From Molanna angustata (Eukaryota > Arthropoda > Insecta > Trichoptera > Molannidae), in assembly GCA_963576475.1 (NCBI GenBank), contig OY754968.1:15713116-15777115 (forward strand): a stretch of DNA of 64,000 bases. Reading direction: 5' to 3'. Shown one piece after another: positions 47,422 through 58,749 of this stretch; within the stretch, counting starts at the first letter, position 1, and each line of letters starts with the position of its first letter. The notes beneath the pieces are model-generated. The model searched no databases and was not told where the DNA came from. It worked only from the letters and a program-made list of their open reading frames with translations. Position numbers and translations under genes: made by a program.

Positions 47422-47427
<6 letters not shown>
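47277..47427 (+). repeat. Palindrome right arm (151 bp)
   Basis: Perfect inverse of 46806-46956. It starts TACGCCTTATCGACGCAGCC and ends AATCGACGCATCAT. It carries a plus-strand hammerhead-like motif at 47323-47365. TA-rich sequence abuts its outer end. Confidence 0.85.
47323..47365 (+). ncRNA. Hammerhead-ribozyme-like motif, palindrome right arm
   Basis: Same core as at 46868-46910: CTGAGGA from 47328, stem II GACTGG/CCAGTC, GAAAC from 47354, and predicted cleavage after C47361. Confidence 0.65.
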
Positions 47428-47450
<23 letters not shown>

Positions 47451-47457
<7 letters not shown>

Positions 47458-47525
47458 TTTTCTTTTGTTTGTGATAGTGTATATGTCTGAATATGTTGGT
47501 GTGTATGTGTATCTATGTGTGTGTT

Positions 47526-47533
<8 letters not shown>
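47451..47533 (+). repeat. 3' UTR segment, second copy of the direct repeat
   Basis: Exact repeat of 46388-46470. It leads into a second TA run. Confidence 0.9.
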
Positions 47534-48005
<472 letters not shown>

Positions 48006-49116
48006 AATTATAGTTAATTGCCAACATTTTATACAACTCCTCACATACCCGGTGCGCTTATTACTATTTTTAAATCTGTGCTTCGTTTAAATGTAAAAAG
48101 TGTGTGCCTCGCTAGATTTTTTTTTGCTACCCCGAAAACACTCAGGGCGAAATATTGAATGTCTACACATTTAAAAATCTCTGCGTAGATGATGTACACA
48201 ATTCGTCTCCTAAGAAATGCATCTTTTTTATAAGGTATATTTTCGATAGTTTTTATCATAGTTAAAATTTGTGATAGGTATTATATCTTTTTACGATGCT
48301 TCTTTACAAAAAGGCGAAAATTCCAAGAAGAATTTTAACCTGCAAACTTGAAGTTTTTTTGGCACCAGGTAGTCTAAAATGAAATACCTACTTATGTACA
48401 TCTAGACTGTTTAAATAGTTGATAAGTAGACCATCTAAATATTTTACGCTCGTGGAAAAAATAATGCTTTCCTATATTAGTCCATGTGGGATCTAGACTG
48501 CGTTATTATTTTATAAGCTTTTTCAAAGTACCTTTCTGCGCACCTATTTTTAACAAAAAGTAGACGACACACTCTATACTAGGTATATAGTAAAAAGGTA
48601 CCTGCTTACGTCAAAATGATTCGTAGCAAATATTCATATGGGGGAAAATCTATTTACGTGCACTTCTGTTTCTTATTCTTAATATACTAACGATATATGT
48701 AAGTTATCAAAAATTTTCAACAGTGAAAATAAATTTGGAGCGGGTGTCAATTTTATTGGTTTATCGACAATATTACATGTCAATGAATTATGAAATAAAA
48801 CAAAGTATTCGCCGAAATGGTCGTCGCGCATCGGTGATAAAATTCATTGCAGAAAAATATGCGTTACTAAAGAAAAATATATTTCTTAATTAAATCATCG
48901 TTAAATTACATCTAATGAGTGTAGACAATAAAGGTATATTGATGTCGATTTTAAGCAATCATTTTTTTTAGTTTAACATATTCAAAAAAAATATTAATAG
49001 CGCATAAACATTTTTTAATTTATACTACAATACTCGTACCACACGTGGCGAACATTCATAAATCTAAAGTAGAAATTTATTATGATATATATTAAAAGAA
49101 TACATATAATACACGC
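48006..49116. other. No gene recognised
   Basis: A minus-strand frame of 72 codons (48041-48259) lies in slightly less AT-rich DNA but shows no family motif. The rest is AT-rich and apparently unique. Confidence 0.4.
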
Positions 49117-49290
49117 GGTGGGAGAAAATCAAAAGTAACTGATATAATCCACCGTGTGACGACTCTGAAATGGAAATGGGCTGTACACGTAGCCTGCAGC
49201 TCATTTGATAAGTGGACAAAGAGAGTGGTGACTTGGAGACCTCGTGAGACAAAAAGAGTGTGGCGAAACATCCCTTTGATGTCCCCACAT
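49117..49290 (+). pseudogene. RTE-like C-terminal relic
   Basis: The plus-strand frame reads KVTDIIHRVTTLKWKWAVHV, then FDKWTKRVVTWRPRETKRVW. This matches the RTE-type segment KVTDII.R...LKW.WAGHVAR..D.KW...I..WRPR. The glycine of WAGHV is changed to V. Nothing of the RT core is present. Confidence 0.7.
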
Positions 49291-49632
49291 CACTACTTTC
49301 ATGTCATTGCTACCAACGCAAGCTGAAGTTATAAATAGCCGTCTCCATCTTTGCAATTCATTCGGAATATCTCCAGTTGCCGTGGCCTGACGTATCGCGA
49401 ATTCTCCTCGACATTCTTATTCCGTGTAAATTGAATAAAGTAATTATTAAACAACTACTATGTAAAATATTAATCGAAATAAATAAGTATCAGAGTGAGT
49501 ACTATCTTTTATTATATGAATTATCAGTTGCCCCAATTGTATGTAGCATATCTTAATATAGAGAGATGAGTTTTAACGATACCTTATGAACACGCAAATA
49601 ATTATTCGTATAAATATTCTTTAAAACTAATT
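49291..49632. other. No gene recognised
   Basis: Mixed-composition sequence with nothing supported. Confidence 0.4.
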
Positions 49633-50215
49633 TCTCTCTCTCTCTCTCTTCCTTAGCTTGTATCCCACATGGTGGTGGGGTCAGCTCTCCTCACTGCGCT
49701 CCTCCACTTCACCCTATCCTGAGCATCGTCCTCAGAGACATCACATTCCTGCATGTCTCAGCTACCAGGTCTTTTCATCGTTTTTTGGGACGCCCTCTGG
49801 ATCTTTTGCCAGACACTCGATGGTCCAGTGCAGTGTTTCCTATATATTCTGGCGGTTTTCTAAGGATATGCCCGAACCACCTCAGCCTATTCTCCATCAG
49901 CTTATCGGATACATCGCGTACACCCAGGCTACCTCTTATATATTCATTTCGTATTTTATCTCTTCTCGTGACGCCGCACATCCAGCTAAGCATCTTCATC
50001 TCGGCTGTTTGCACTGACTGAACTTGTCTTCGAGTGACGGTCCAGGTCTTGCTACCATATGTCAACACTGGTCTTATCATTGTCTTGTATACATGACCTT
50101 TCATCTTCACTGGCATTCACTTGTCACAGATTACTCCAGTCACTTCTCTCCATTTAAGCCAGGCTGCGGCAATACGGTGCTGAATGTTAGTTTCCAGGCT
50201 TCCTGACTCATGTAT
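49633..50215 (-). pseudogene. RTE-like RT C-terminal relic
   Basis: The minus-strand frame reads MPVKMKGHVYKTMIRPVLTY, GSKTWTVTRRQVQSVQTAEM, MLSWMCGVTRRDKIRNEYIR, ENRLRWFGHILRK, then GRPKKR. This is the standard post-RT order of an RTE element (MKGK.YKT..RP...YG.E.W, A.EM...W..G.TR.D.IRN, RWFGH..R, RGRPKKRW.D). A stop follows GRPKKR where tryptophan is expected, and the remaining tail is degenerate. It ends in a GA-rich run (49633-49650). It is about 30% diverged in sense from the 1310-2035 relic, a sister subfamily. Confidence 0.8.
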
Positions 50216-51014
50216 CATGTATCTTTAAAACTAATTTATCACAAAAATATAATAACTAAATAAATAATCATCTCCCTATAAAAGATATGGGGCGACCGCA
50301 GCTGATATAGAGGGATGATAAACAACAATATCCTGGTTGTAAACTGCACAGGAGAGTACGACGTGGAGTCAAATGTAGGAGGACTTCTTTCAGGATTGGA
50401 CAAAAATAGGCTGAAGAAAAATATGCACACGTTTATAACAAACTCTTCTCTTTCCTCTCTGCCTACTTATTATGAGACATAGCGTGATGATAGTTATATA
50501 TTATGTTCATAATAAAACAATAAGATGATTTTTTCTCCGCATTGCACAGTAAATTAGTATTTTTATATTTGTGTTTTTATTTTGGATAGAAAAAAAACTC
50601 CATCCAGAAATTTCCTGTATGAGCAGATCGCCATTACTACCAGTAATCCAATTCCTTCATTCACATTCGTAAAACGTTCTATGAACATTGAACATGTCAA
50701 TTCAATATTCCGAAGCAACGTTACATTTCAATAGTCTGTGACGAGGGAAAATAATTATTTATTAAAAATCATAAATTAACGTTGTGTTGGCGTTGAAGTG
50801 TCCCACAGTGAAACGGGAATAATTTGAATCGTCTGAATTTCTTTGTGTGACCACTCGATGTGGAACATTTTATATTTCAGGGTTTGCATAAATTTCGAGA
50901 ACCAATAAGAGACATTGAATTCGATGCCCATAATTTCAAATATTTAACGCAGAAACGCAGCATTTCATATATAATGTTGTTATATAATTTCATTACATGT
51001 GCATTTAAATTGTC
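50216..51014. other. No gene recognised
   Basis: AT-rich sequence. No supported feature. Confidence 0.4.
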
Positions 51015-51060
51015 GCCCTTCGTGGCTCAGTTGGTCCCGGGTCCCTGTGAGGTGCCCACT
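51015..51060 (+). mobile_element. tRNA-derived SINE, family C stub
   Basis: CCCTTCGTGGCTCAGTTGG, then TCCCGGGTCCCTGTGAGGTG. It has the A-box region of family C, but the B-box and body are lost or rearranged. Confidence 0.5.
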
Positions 51061-51303
51061 TAAGTAATATAAAAAAAAATTAATGTTAATTGAGTATGGA
51101 ATACCTTGAGTTATGATATTACGACGTCTCAAACAATTAAAACAATAATGCTGTTATACCTAGGTTTAGTTTGTCGATCGAGAATTCTTTTTTTTTGGCT
51201 CTTCACCAGTTAAGAGTGCTCTCAGCCATTTAAGTAAAAGTTTTTTTTTGCATGCATATTAAATTATCTAAATGGAAAGAAAACTAAATTATTTGTTTTT
51301 GTA
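51061..51303 (-). mobile_element. Possible 3' UTR of the RT fragment at 51304
   Basis: Downstream on the minus strand of the RT C-terminus. It includes a TGGCTGAGAGCACTC...GTGAAGAGCC phrase (51190-51225). Confidence 0.4.
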
Positions 51304-51658
51304 TATTTATGTTACTTCAATCAATTTCAATTTTATGTACAGAGTTAGATTTTAATGTCATTAATTTTGATGAATTTTTTGATCAAAATGTTCACCTGCC
51401 TGGAATTGTAGCTCAACAATGTCCTCACATTTGTTGGCATTGGAACCCCAATCTCTGTGAGGTCGGTAAAAAAGGAAGGATACCTATCGTTTATGGGGCA
51501 TTCAAGAAATAAATGATCCAGTGTCTCATCACTAATCATACACTCGCAAAGACTGCTATCAATGATCCCTATTTTTTTTAAATGCTCTCTGGTACAACAG
51601 TGGACAATTCTTGATAGAACTCCATTGTATGTAGATATATAACAATTATAAAAAAATA
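51304..51658 (-). pseudogene. Non-LTR RT C-terminal fragment with zinc motif
   Basis: Read with one frame change, the minus strand gives CTREHLKKIGIIDSSLCECM, then ISDETLDHLFLECPINDRYP, ending FIKINDIKI and a stop. The C-x-C...H...C arrangement is the C-terminal zinc-binding motif of Jockey/I-type RTs. Its upstream side is cut by the 307-bp element at 51659. Confidence 0.7.
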
Positions 51659-51965
51659 CTTGGTATTAGTTCTATTGAAATTTATTTGATTATCGACGCG
51701 TTTCGTGCAAGGCGCATCGTCAGAATAATACTCATCAAGACTGAGACTGGTGGTTATATACAAAATTGACATGACAGGTGTATAAAAATGTTGGTTTAAT
51801 AACGGTTAAAAAATAAGTTATATAATGGAAATGAATTTACAAATCTACGTTTTATTACAATGAAAGTAGTTGGGTGACTGGTTGCCTGTCTTAATAACAC
51901 TTAACTGATTCTCCTTCTTCTCTGTTCCTCCACAACCTCTATCTTCTTTCAGTTAATGTTGGTAT
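51659..51965 (-). mobile_element. 307-bp non-autonomous Penelope-like element, copy 2
   Basis: Same length as, and by eye the same bases as, 46968-47274. No clear target duplication was seen here (left flank AAAAAATA, right flank GATTTAAC). Confidence 0.75.
51689..51729 (-). ncRNA. Hammerhead-ribozyme-like motif, 307-bp element copy 2
   Basis: Identical to 46998-47038: CTGACGA core, GAAACGCGTC, six-pair stem I. Confidence 0.65.
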
Positions 51966-52018
51966 GATTTAACATTTAATAATGTTACGTATTAGTCTTT
52001 CTGTTTGTTTTTACTCAT

Positions 52019-52560
52019 TGAATAAGCGGGGGCGTAACTTCCCGCTCAGTTTGTTGGGGTAGGAATCTAATGTATGTGTCAACAAGTCAACCGAAGAAAG
52101 CCTGTAAATCCTTCTGCGAATATGAGACAGCCACTTACCTGTGACGGATTCTCCAATCTTCGCAGGCACAGATCTCGTATCTCCGGTCTCTGGTCTGGTG
52201 GAGATGATGGTACATCCACTTCGCAAGTCTCACACACAACAATTCCTCCCGTGGCGTAATTATTAAAGCACAAGTAAAATATGGCTATTTTTTCCTCGAC
52301 AAGACATAACTTGATCTGTCGACGAATGTAACAATACAGTACCGCTGACGTGCGACAACTGGTCAAAAAAACTGTAGTCTTCCATATCGATGGCTCAAAC
52401 CATATCCGCCCACCTGTGTTGCTCAGACGTCGAGAAAGCATAACAAATAAGTGACTATCTAATTCACAGATGGCAGACTGGTCCTACAGTTGACCTGTTT
52501 TGAAATAAATAATTCAAATAAATTATGCAATTACTGTGGCAAATGAATATTGCTCAACCA
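52019..52560 (-). repeat. BEL/Pao 3' LTR
   Basis: 542 bp, from TGAATAAGCGGGGGCGTAAC to ATATTGCTCAACCA on the plus strand. No difference from 61961-62502 was found on reading. An open frame across it (120 codons, minus) is present in both LTRs and is not a known protein. Confidence 0.95.
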
Positions 52561-52575
52561 TACTCCCCGCCTTGG
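52561..52575 (-). promoter_or_regulatory. Polypurine tract
   Basis: On the minus strand AAGGCGGGGAGTA directly precedes the 3' LTR. This would prime plus-strand DNA synthesis. The GGCGGGGAGTATG form is common in insect BEL/Pao elements. Confidence 0.75.
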
Positions 52576-52751
52576 AAATTCGGAGAATTTTCAACGAAAA
52601 ATAAAGAAATAAAAATAAAATAGAATAAACGCGAGTAACTTTCGCTTTAGGAGAGTATGAAAAATCTTATGTCTAAGTTAACAAAATTATAACTAATCAC
52701 ATAAAGTATAAAGTTAATCTTAAGTTACATAAATATTTAAAGATATATTAA

Positions 52752-53330
52752 TTATTGCGTCGGGATCGGATATAATTTGATTACCGGATGCTTAAAATGT
52801 CCAAATCTATTTTTGACGGTCGCGACTCGCACAATTCCGTCTGACCCCGGGTGAATTTCGGTGATTACGCCTAACGGCCAACTTAACGGAGGCGAGTACT
52901 CCTGTCCCACCAACACAACAGTCCCGACCTCAACAGGACGATCAGGAGGCGTAGGGTGCGAAGGATTTAGCCGGAAGCAGCAATTGCATTTCCGAACTCT
53001 TCTCCTAACGACGGTTCTGGCATCTAATATCCAATACCGTTGTCGCAATATGGAAACAAGAAGTCCTGGGCCAGTGTGACAATTCCTAACATGCAAGTGA
53101 TCAATAAGAAGATCCACTACATGGTCATGTTTGGGAAGTAGAAGTGGATGTTTCGCCTCAAATAGTAAGTCCGAATTGGAAAGTCTGCCTGCAATGCGTG
53201 TGAGGACCGAGAATTTTTTAATAAAACTCTCAGAAGGCGTATCATCCCAATGAATGTTACAAAGATTCTTCTTAATGAGAAATTTAGCGTATACATAGAA
53301 CAATGTGGGTGACCAAACCGAGGACATCAA
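52752..53330 (-). pseudogene. BEL/Pao pol remnant: integrase zinc finger fused to C-terminal domain, catalytic core deleted
   Basis: The minus-strand frame of 192 codons starts in the integrase N-terminal region (residues about 60-125: KHPLLLPKHDHVV, HLHVRNCHTG, RYWILDARTVVRRRVRKCNC), an H-H-C-C zinc-binding domain. It then goes at about residue 128 straight to PVEVGTVVLVG...WPLGVITEIHPG..GIVRVA, the C-terminal domain that follows the integrase in BEL/Pao pol. The catalytic DDE core of about 170 residues is missing in between. The joint is in frame. The integrase cannot be active. Confidence 0.85.
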
Positions 53331-54286
53331 ATAAGCGGGCGACTATGGGGAGTATATTCCGCTTTATACACTTCTCCCAAATATAAGATGTTGTAAAGGA
53401 GAAGCTGTCGTCAACTGGTTCCCATAATGGACTCAAATCTTAGAGGCATTGTCAGAATAAGTAGATAAATTCACTACACTTAAATGAGATTCTGAAGGGG
53501 TTTTGAGTACAACTTGAGAATTATTAGGCAATTTTATCAAATCACACGTGCGGGTCATGAATAGTGAGATTAGTTCTCTGAAAGAGCGTGCAACTCTGGA
53601 TTCATCTTTAATATAATAGACCAGGTCGCCCATATACAGTTTGGACTCTGCCACTTGGCAACATCTGGGGAATGTGGTCTCATATAATGAGCCAATTGGC
53701 GTAAAATCCTTTTCGCCAAGAATGAACTAGTATTAATTATGAATTGGACCCGATTAAATTTAAAGGTCCATGTGAGATCATTGTTTGCAAATCGAAACAT
53801 CCTCAAGTATTTACGATGCTTACTAGAATTTTCAGTCTCTAAACACATTTGTTTTATATCCACTGTCTTAGTGACGGGAAAAAGACGAAATTCAAGAAAA
53901 CGTAAAAATAAATTGGCCTGCAAATTAGGATCAATATGAAGGACGTCATTTAATAACAACCTTGAATGTATTTTAGCACTAAAATTAAAACTCTCTTGTG
54001 AATTAGATGGTTGTTTAAATCTTCGCTCCAAAACCATAGAACGACTTTGGGTGGCAGTACGAGAATTAACTAGATTATTCGAGTCTTTACAGAGAGGCAA
54101 AGCAGCAGAATATCTATCTTCGTCAGCGTGAGTGACAGAAGATGCAGTAAAGAGATCTTCACACTCTGTCTCCTCTGGGCTCAAATTTTGTATGTTAAGT
54201 ATTTTATCTAAATGCGGAAACTTTTGCACTAAATCATTAATTGCAAGTGCTGAGAACGAAATACTCGTATCGGAAACATTATTATC
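53331..54286 (-). pseudogene. BEL/Pao pol remnant: damaged reverse transcriptase
   Basis: Two minus-strand frames (53570-54229 and 53433-53654) retain the pol start (QKFPHLDKILN, SLSPEETECEDLF-like), the ERRF region and LLNDVLHIDPNLQANLF. They also retain VDIKQMC, where the family has the catalytic ADIKQMF, and YMGD at the place of the YVDD active site. Both catalytic boxes are altered, a frameshift separates the frames, and a segment between the ERRF region and the LNDVLHI region is missing. RNase H is not recognisable. I leave the breaks as they are. Confidence 0.8.
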
Positions 54287-56131
54287 TTAATCACCCATTA
54301 GGACATAGCCAAACGCAGTTAATAAAGCGGGAGGTGCCCTACTTCCTGATTCTACCTTGTTTCCTAAATAAATATATGGGAAGAGTTGTGCGCCTAAAAC
54401 GACATCTATATTTCCAGGAATATTCCACGTCAAATCAGCGAGGGGTAATCCCTCTAAGTAGCCCATATCACCCTTGGCTATATAATGAGTAGGCAACTGA
54501 TCTGTGATGCAGTCTACTACAAGCGCATGTATCTTGTATTTCTTACATGAGTATAAGCGAGACTCAATGTCTATGTACACATATCCTATAATAGGACGAG
54601 ATGCTGAACCTATCCCTTTGACGATAGAGTTACTCAAAGGAATTATCGTAAGATTCAGTGCCTTACAACAATCGACAGTGATCAAATTATTTTGTGAGCC
54701 ATTGTCAATGAGGCATCGTATTATTTTTTTATTTCCATTATTCTGTTTCGCATAAACCTGCGCGGTTGCCAACAAAATCGCTGAGCTTGGTTTCACCTCG
54801 GCACATAGGGACATTGAAGCGTTTCCGCTCGAAGTATGCTGCTCATTGCAATTGCACACTACGTCAGTGTGTGATGGCGTTGAAGTAGGTAGCGGTCTGA
54901 CATTATCTTCTCCGTTAAAATGCAAAGTCGTATGATGTCTTTTCTTGCATAACTTACAAGCGAACGACGATTTGCAGTTTGCTACCGTATGCGTACCACT
55001 AAGACAATTCACGCACCCACGTTTCGATTTTATAAACTCGAATCGAGCCTGTGACGACTTCAGGCCTTTAAATTTGTGGCAATTGTTAACTTGATGTTGA
55101 GTGGCGTTACAAAAAATACAAATTTTCTCTGAATTAGTATTCGGTATTTTCTGGTCACTGGCGACGAAAGATTTATAAGTCGACCGAGGTGATTTGTAGG
55201 CATGCGGCTTATTTGCCACGCTATTGCCATTAGAACGTTCTAATATTTTCACTTGGTCATGTATGAATGAAACAAAATCATCATACGAACGAATTTCTTT
55301 ATCGCGAAATGACAGTTCAAAAGTTTGAATATTTTGAGGATCAATTTTCCTCAATGCGACGTGTAATAACACAAAATCAATAAGGTCGTCGATTTTTAAT
55401 TGTTTCAAAGCTGCGACGGATGCAGAATAATTCTCAATAAATTGATCAAGGCTTGCGGACGTATTTGTGCAATTTTTGGCATCGAGAATATTATTTAGGT
55501 AATGCGTGGCTAATGCACGTTTATCTTGATATTTTTTAACTAAGTTATTCCAGATTATTTTATAAGATTCGCCGGAGGGCACAATGCCCGCGGTAATTCT
55601 CAGAGCACCATGGGTAAGTTTGCCCATTAAATATTGAACTCTCTGTGAATCCGTAAGTTGTTCATTTTCGTGAACATTTGCTTTGAAGGTCTCATAGAAT
55701 TTATTCCAGTTTTCGGTCTTACCGTCGAAACTAGCCAGCTCTATTGCGGGCAGATTAATGACGCGTTTTTCATTGCGCGAATAGGTGTCTGGTCGAGGTG
55801 CTTGCACGATTTTATTACGAGCGCGTTTAACCTCCAGAAACATGTCGTCAAATGCGTCTAAAGGTTGGAGATCTGGAACGTGTTCTGGATTCGATTTGAG
55901 TTGATGATCATTGATGTCATATATTATACCTTCAAATTGACTACGCATGTCGTCCAGCATTTTTGATTGCGCCAGAAACCTTTCTAGACTCCTCGACTCG
56001 AAGCTAGAAATGTTATTCATCATACGGTAAAGATCGTTCATCCGCGTAAAAAGGCGTTCCTTTTTTGCCGTTAAAAGAATGAGCGTTCTGTCCGGTTCTG
56101 CACTTGACGAAGATCCGGTAGTGTTAGGCAT
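54287..56131 (-). CDS. BEL/Pao Gag and protease (614 codons, open)
   Basis: The ATG at 56131 opens a clean 614-codon frame. Residues about 1-110 are helical and charged. 125-275 is the DUF1759 Gag region (ASFDGKTENWNKFYETF, VQYLMGKL, ITAGI). Zinc knuckles are at 338-351 (CIFCNATQHQVNNC), 373-386 (CVNCLSGTHTVANC) and 392-404 (CKLCKKRHHTTLH). An aspartic protease (DUF1758) spans about 450-600 with LIDNGSQ at 474-480, where the family usually has D-T/S-G-S. The asparagine there is unusual. The frame ends at the start of pol; pol continues in another frame, so a shift or break falls at 54286. Gag alone being intact suits a copy that is still packaged. Confidence 0.88.
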   Translation of the reverse strand: MPNTTGSSSSAEPDRTLILLTAKKERLFTRMNDLYRMMNNISSFESRSLERFLAQSKMLDDMRSQFEGIIYDINDHQLKSNPEHVPDLQPLDAFDDMFLEVKRARNKIVQAPRPDTYSRNEKRVINLPAIELASFDGKTENWNKFYETFKANVHENEQLTDSQRVQYLMGKLTHGALRITAGIVPSGESYKIIWNNLVKKYQDKRALATHYLNNILDAKNCTNTSASLDQFIENYSASVAALKQLKIDDLIDFVLLHVALRKIDPQNIQTFELSFRDKEIRSYDDFVSFIHDQVKILERSNGNSVANKPHAYKSPRSTYKSFVASDQKIPNTNSEKICIFCNATQHQVNNCHKFKGLKSSQARFEFIKSKRGCVNCLSGTHTVANCKSSFACKLCKKRHHTTLHFNGEDNVRPLPTSTPSHTDVVCNCNEQHTSSGNASMSLCAEVKPSSAILLATAQVYAKQNNGNKKIIRCLIDNGSQNNLITVDCCKALNLTIIPLSNSIVKGIGSASRPIIGYVYIDIESRLYSCKKYKIHALVVDCITDQLPTHYIAKGDMGYLEGLPLADLTWNIPGNIDVVLGAQLFPYIYLGNKVESGSRAPPALLTAFGYVLMGD

Positions 56132-58044
56132 ATTGAGAAAGTATTTAGGTATTATTTGTGTTTAGGTATACAAAAAATACCTATCTAGATATTAGGTATT
56201 TAAGTAAATATTTAATTTAGGTATAAAGTATCTAGGTATTATTTGTATTTATGTAAATATTTAATTTAGGTATAAAGTATCTAGGTATTATTTGTATTTA
56301 TGTAAATATTTAATTTAGGGATAAAGTATCTAGGTATTATTTGTATTTATGTAAATATTTAATTTAGGTATAAAGTATCTAGGTATTATTTGTATTTATG
56401 TAAATATTTAATTTGTACCAGTTAAAATTTAATCAATTGACTGTATATTTAGGTATTTATGTAAACATTTAATTTGTACCAGTTAAAATTTAATCAATTG
56501 ACTGTATATTTAGGTATTTATGTAAATATTTAATTTGTACCAGTTAAATTTTAATTAATCGACTGTGTATTTAGGTATTTATGTAAATATTTAATTTGTA
56601 CCAGTTAAAATTTAATAAATCGACTGTATATTTAGGTATAGGTATAGGTAGTTATAAAAGTAATATTCAATTATATTAATTGGTCACAGTTAATATTCAA
56701 TTAACCGCCTGTATTTAGGTATATAAAAGTATATAATTTGTCCCAGTTAATATTTAATTAATCGACTGTATATTTAGGTATATAAAGTATATAATTTGTC
56801 TCTGTTAATATTCAATTAATCAACTGTATATTTAGGTATATAAAAGTATATAATTTATCCCGGTTAATATTTAATCAATCGACTGTATATTTAGGTACAT
56901 AAAGTATATAATTTGTCTCTGTTAATATTCAATTAATCGCCTGTATATATAGGTATATAAAAGTATATAATTTATCCCAGTTAACTGGTTTAGGTTGGTA
57001 TGTACATACGCTTCGTATTATTTAATTAGGTATTGTGAAATAATTATTTTATTTTATTGGTTTTAAATTATTTGTTCATAACATATGTACATACGACTCG
57101 TATCCACTAACAATTATGTTTTATTAAATTGTTTATTTGAATACGTATATAAATACAGACCGCACTGGATTATTCCCAACACTAATGTACTCATGTACTT
57201 AATGTACATATATATATCGCAATGTTATATACGAACGTACGATATCACGATAGATTTGTGATATTGTTTACACACAGACATGTACAAGTTACTGTACGAA
57301 GCGAACAATGAATGTATAATTGTATAGGCAGGTACCCATTCAACTACATAACTAACTTGATCGGGTAAAAATAACTAAATCTAACAATTAACTTATGTAT
57401 ATTATGTTCTGCTTACCTACATAACCTATATTATGTTCTGATTGATTGGACATAAATTGACTGAACATAAATCCAAAAATTCAATTCGAAATATACCAAA
57501 TAATACGTAGCAATATCTACAATATTTTCAGTGGGTATATTTAAATATATGATTTGATATGCGCAATACGTTTATGTGATTATTTATAAGATCAAACTAT
57601 TTAAACTTATTCAAATTTTACAAAATTACGTAAATTAACAAGTTATGTATATGATAAATATAATATTTATCGTTAAATACGATATTTAATTTAGGTACTT
57701 AATTGACCAACTCAAAAATTCCTTAAAAATTCACCAAAAATTACGTAAATTCACAAGTTATAAATATAATATTTATATATAACAAGTTGACAAATATAAT
57801 ATTTATCGTATAGTATAATATTCAATTTAGGTACTTAATTGACCAACTCAAAAATTCATTAAAAATTCACCAAAAATTACGTAAAATTCTACGAACTTCC
57901 AAGCAGTTATATTATTATAAATATGTTCAATATTGCTGGGCAATATTCGACTCGAAAGGACCATATGCGTCCGATATTTAATATAGGTACCTACTTTATT
58001 GACCAACTCAAAAATTCATTAAAAAATTCACCAAAAATTACGTA
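56132..58044 (-). repeat. BEL/Pao leader: three consecutive short tandem-repeat families
   Basis: 56217-56410: four 49-bp units (GTATAAAGTATCTAGGTATT). 56412-56640: four 60-bp units (ACCAGTTAAAATTTAAT, spaced at 56417, 56477, 56537 and 56597). 56660-56990: about six 58-bp units (CAGTTAATATTCAATTAA type). The middle part to 57640 is mixed, then repeats of the CTTAATTGACCAACTC unit begin (57695, 57837 and 57997), the edge of the 160-bp array that continues beyond the RTE insert. There is no coding. Confidence 0.85.
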
Positions 58045-58062
58045 TTTCTTCTTCCGATGGCT

Positions 58063-58740
58063 CTACAGCCCATATCGAGCCTTGGCCTCCATCAATCGTC
58101 GCCTCCAACTCCTCCTGTCTACCGCTGCTGTCCTCCAGTCTGCCACTTGCAGTAATTGTTCCGCATCCCTTTTCACTTCATCCTCCCATCGCAGCCTGGG
58201 TCTGCCGACCTTTCTTCTTCCACCCGGATGTCCCTCAAGGATCCTCTTGGGTGCCCGTGATGACGGCATTCTCTGTACATGCCCAGCCCATCTCAGCCTG
58301 CTCAGTCTAGCATGTACAGAGAGCCTAGGAGTCTTATAGATGCTGTATATTTCATCATTATACCTTATTCTCCAAGCTTCTCCATCATTCACGGGTCCCA
58401 GTATTTTCCGTAGCACTCTCCTCTCAAATGTATCCAGCATCTCTGCGGATCTTGCTGTCATCGTCCACGCTTCGCTCCCGTATGTCACCACTGTTCTTAT
58501 TATAGTCTTATACAGGATGATTTTTGTTTTTCTGTGAACACTTTTTGATTTAAGCACCGGGAGCAGAGAGAAGAATGTTTTGTTACCAGTTGTGATCCTT
58601 CTTATTATTTCTATGTGGTCTTCATTTTCCTTGGTTATGGTGGACCCCAGGTAAGAAAATTCATCAACTACCTCGAAGTTTCGATCCCCAAACTGAATGC
58701 TGCGTAGAGGGTTATTTCTTGAGTTTCTGGATTGTTTCAT
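58063..58740 (-). CDS. RTE ORF, C-terminal part after the in-frame stop
   Basis: 225 codons that continue the same frame as the larger part. Order: VVDEFSYLGSTITKENEDHI, KTKIILYKTIIRTVVTYGSE, AWTM, then DTFERRVLRKILGP, RLSRLRWAGHVQRMP, and GRPRLRWEDEVKRDAEQLL followed by a tryptophan-rich tail (DWRTAAVDRRSWRRRLMEA). This is the standard RTE region after the RT. The apparent start at 58740 is only the next methionine after the stop at 58750-58752. Confidence 0.85.
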   Translation of the reverse strand: MKQSRNSRNNPLRSIQFGDRNFEVVDEFSYLGSTITKENEDHIEIIRRITTGNKTFFSLLPVLKSKSVHRKTKIILYKTIIRTVVTYGSEAWTMTARSAEMLDTFERRVLRKILGPVNDGEAWRIRYNDEIYSIYKTPRLSVHARLSRLRWAGHVQRMPSSRAPKRILEGHPGGRRKVGRPRLRWEDEVKRDAEQLLQVADWRTAAVDRRSWRRRLMEAKARYGL

Positions 58741-58749
58741 TAGTTTCGT

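Noticed and set aside
48041..48259. Possible 72-codon minus-strand gene
   Set aside because: No homology recognised, no supporting splice or start signals, and the length is within chance expectation.
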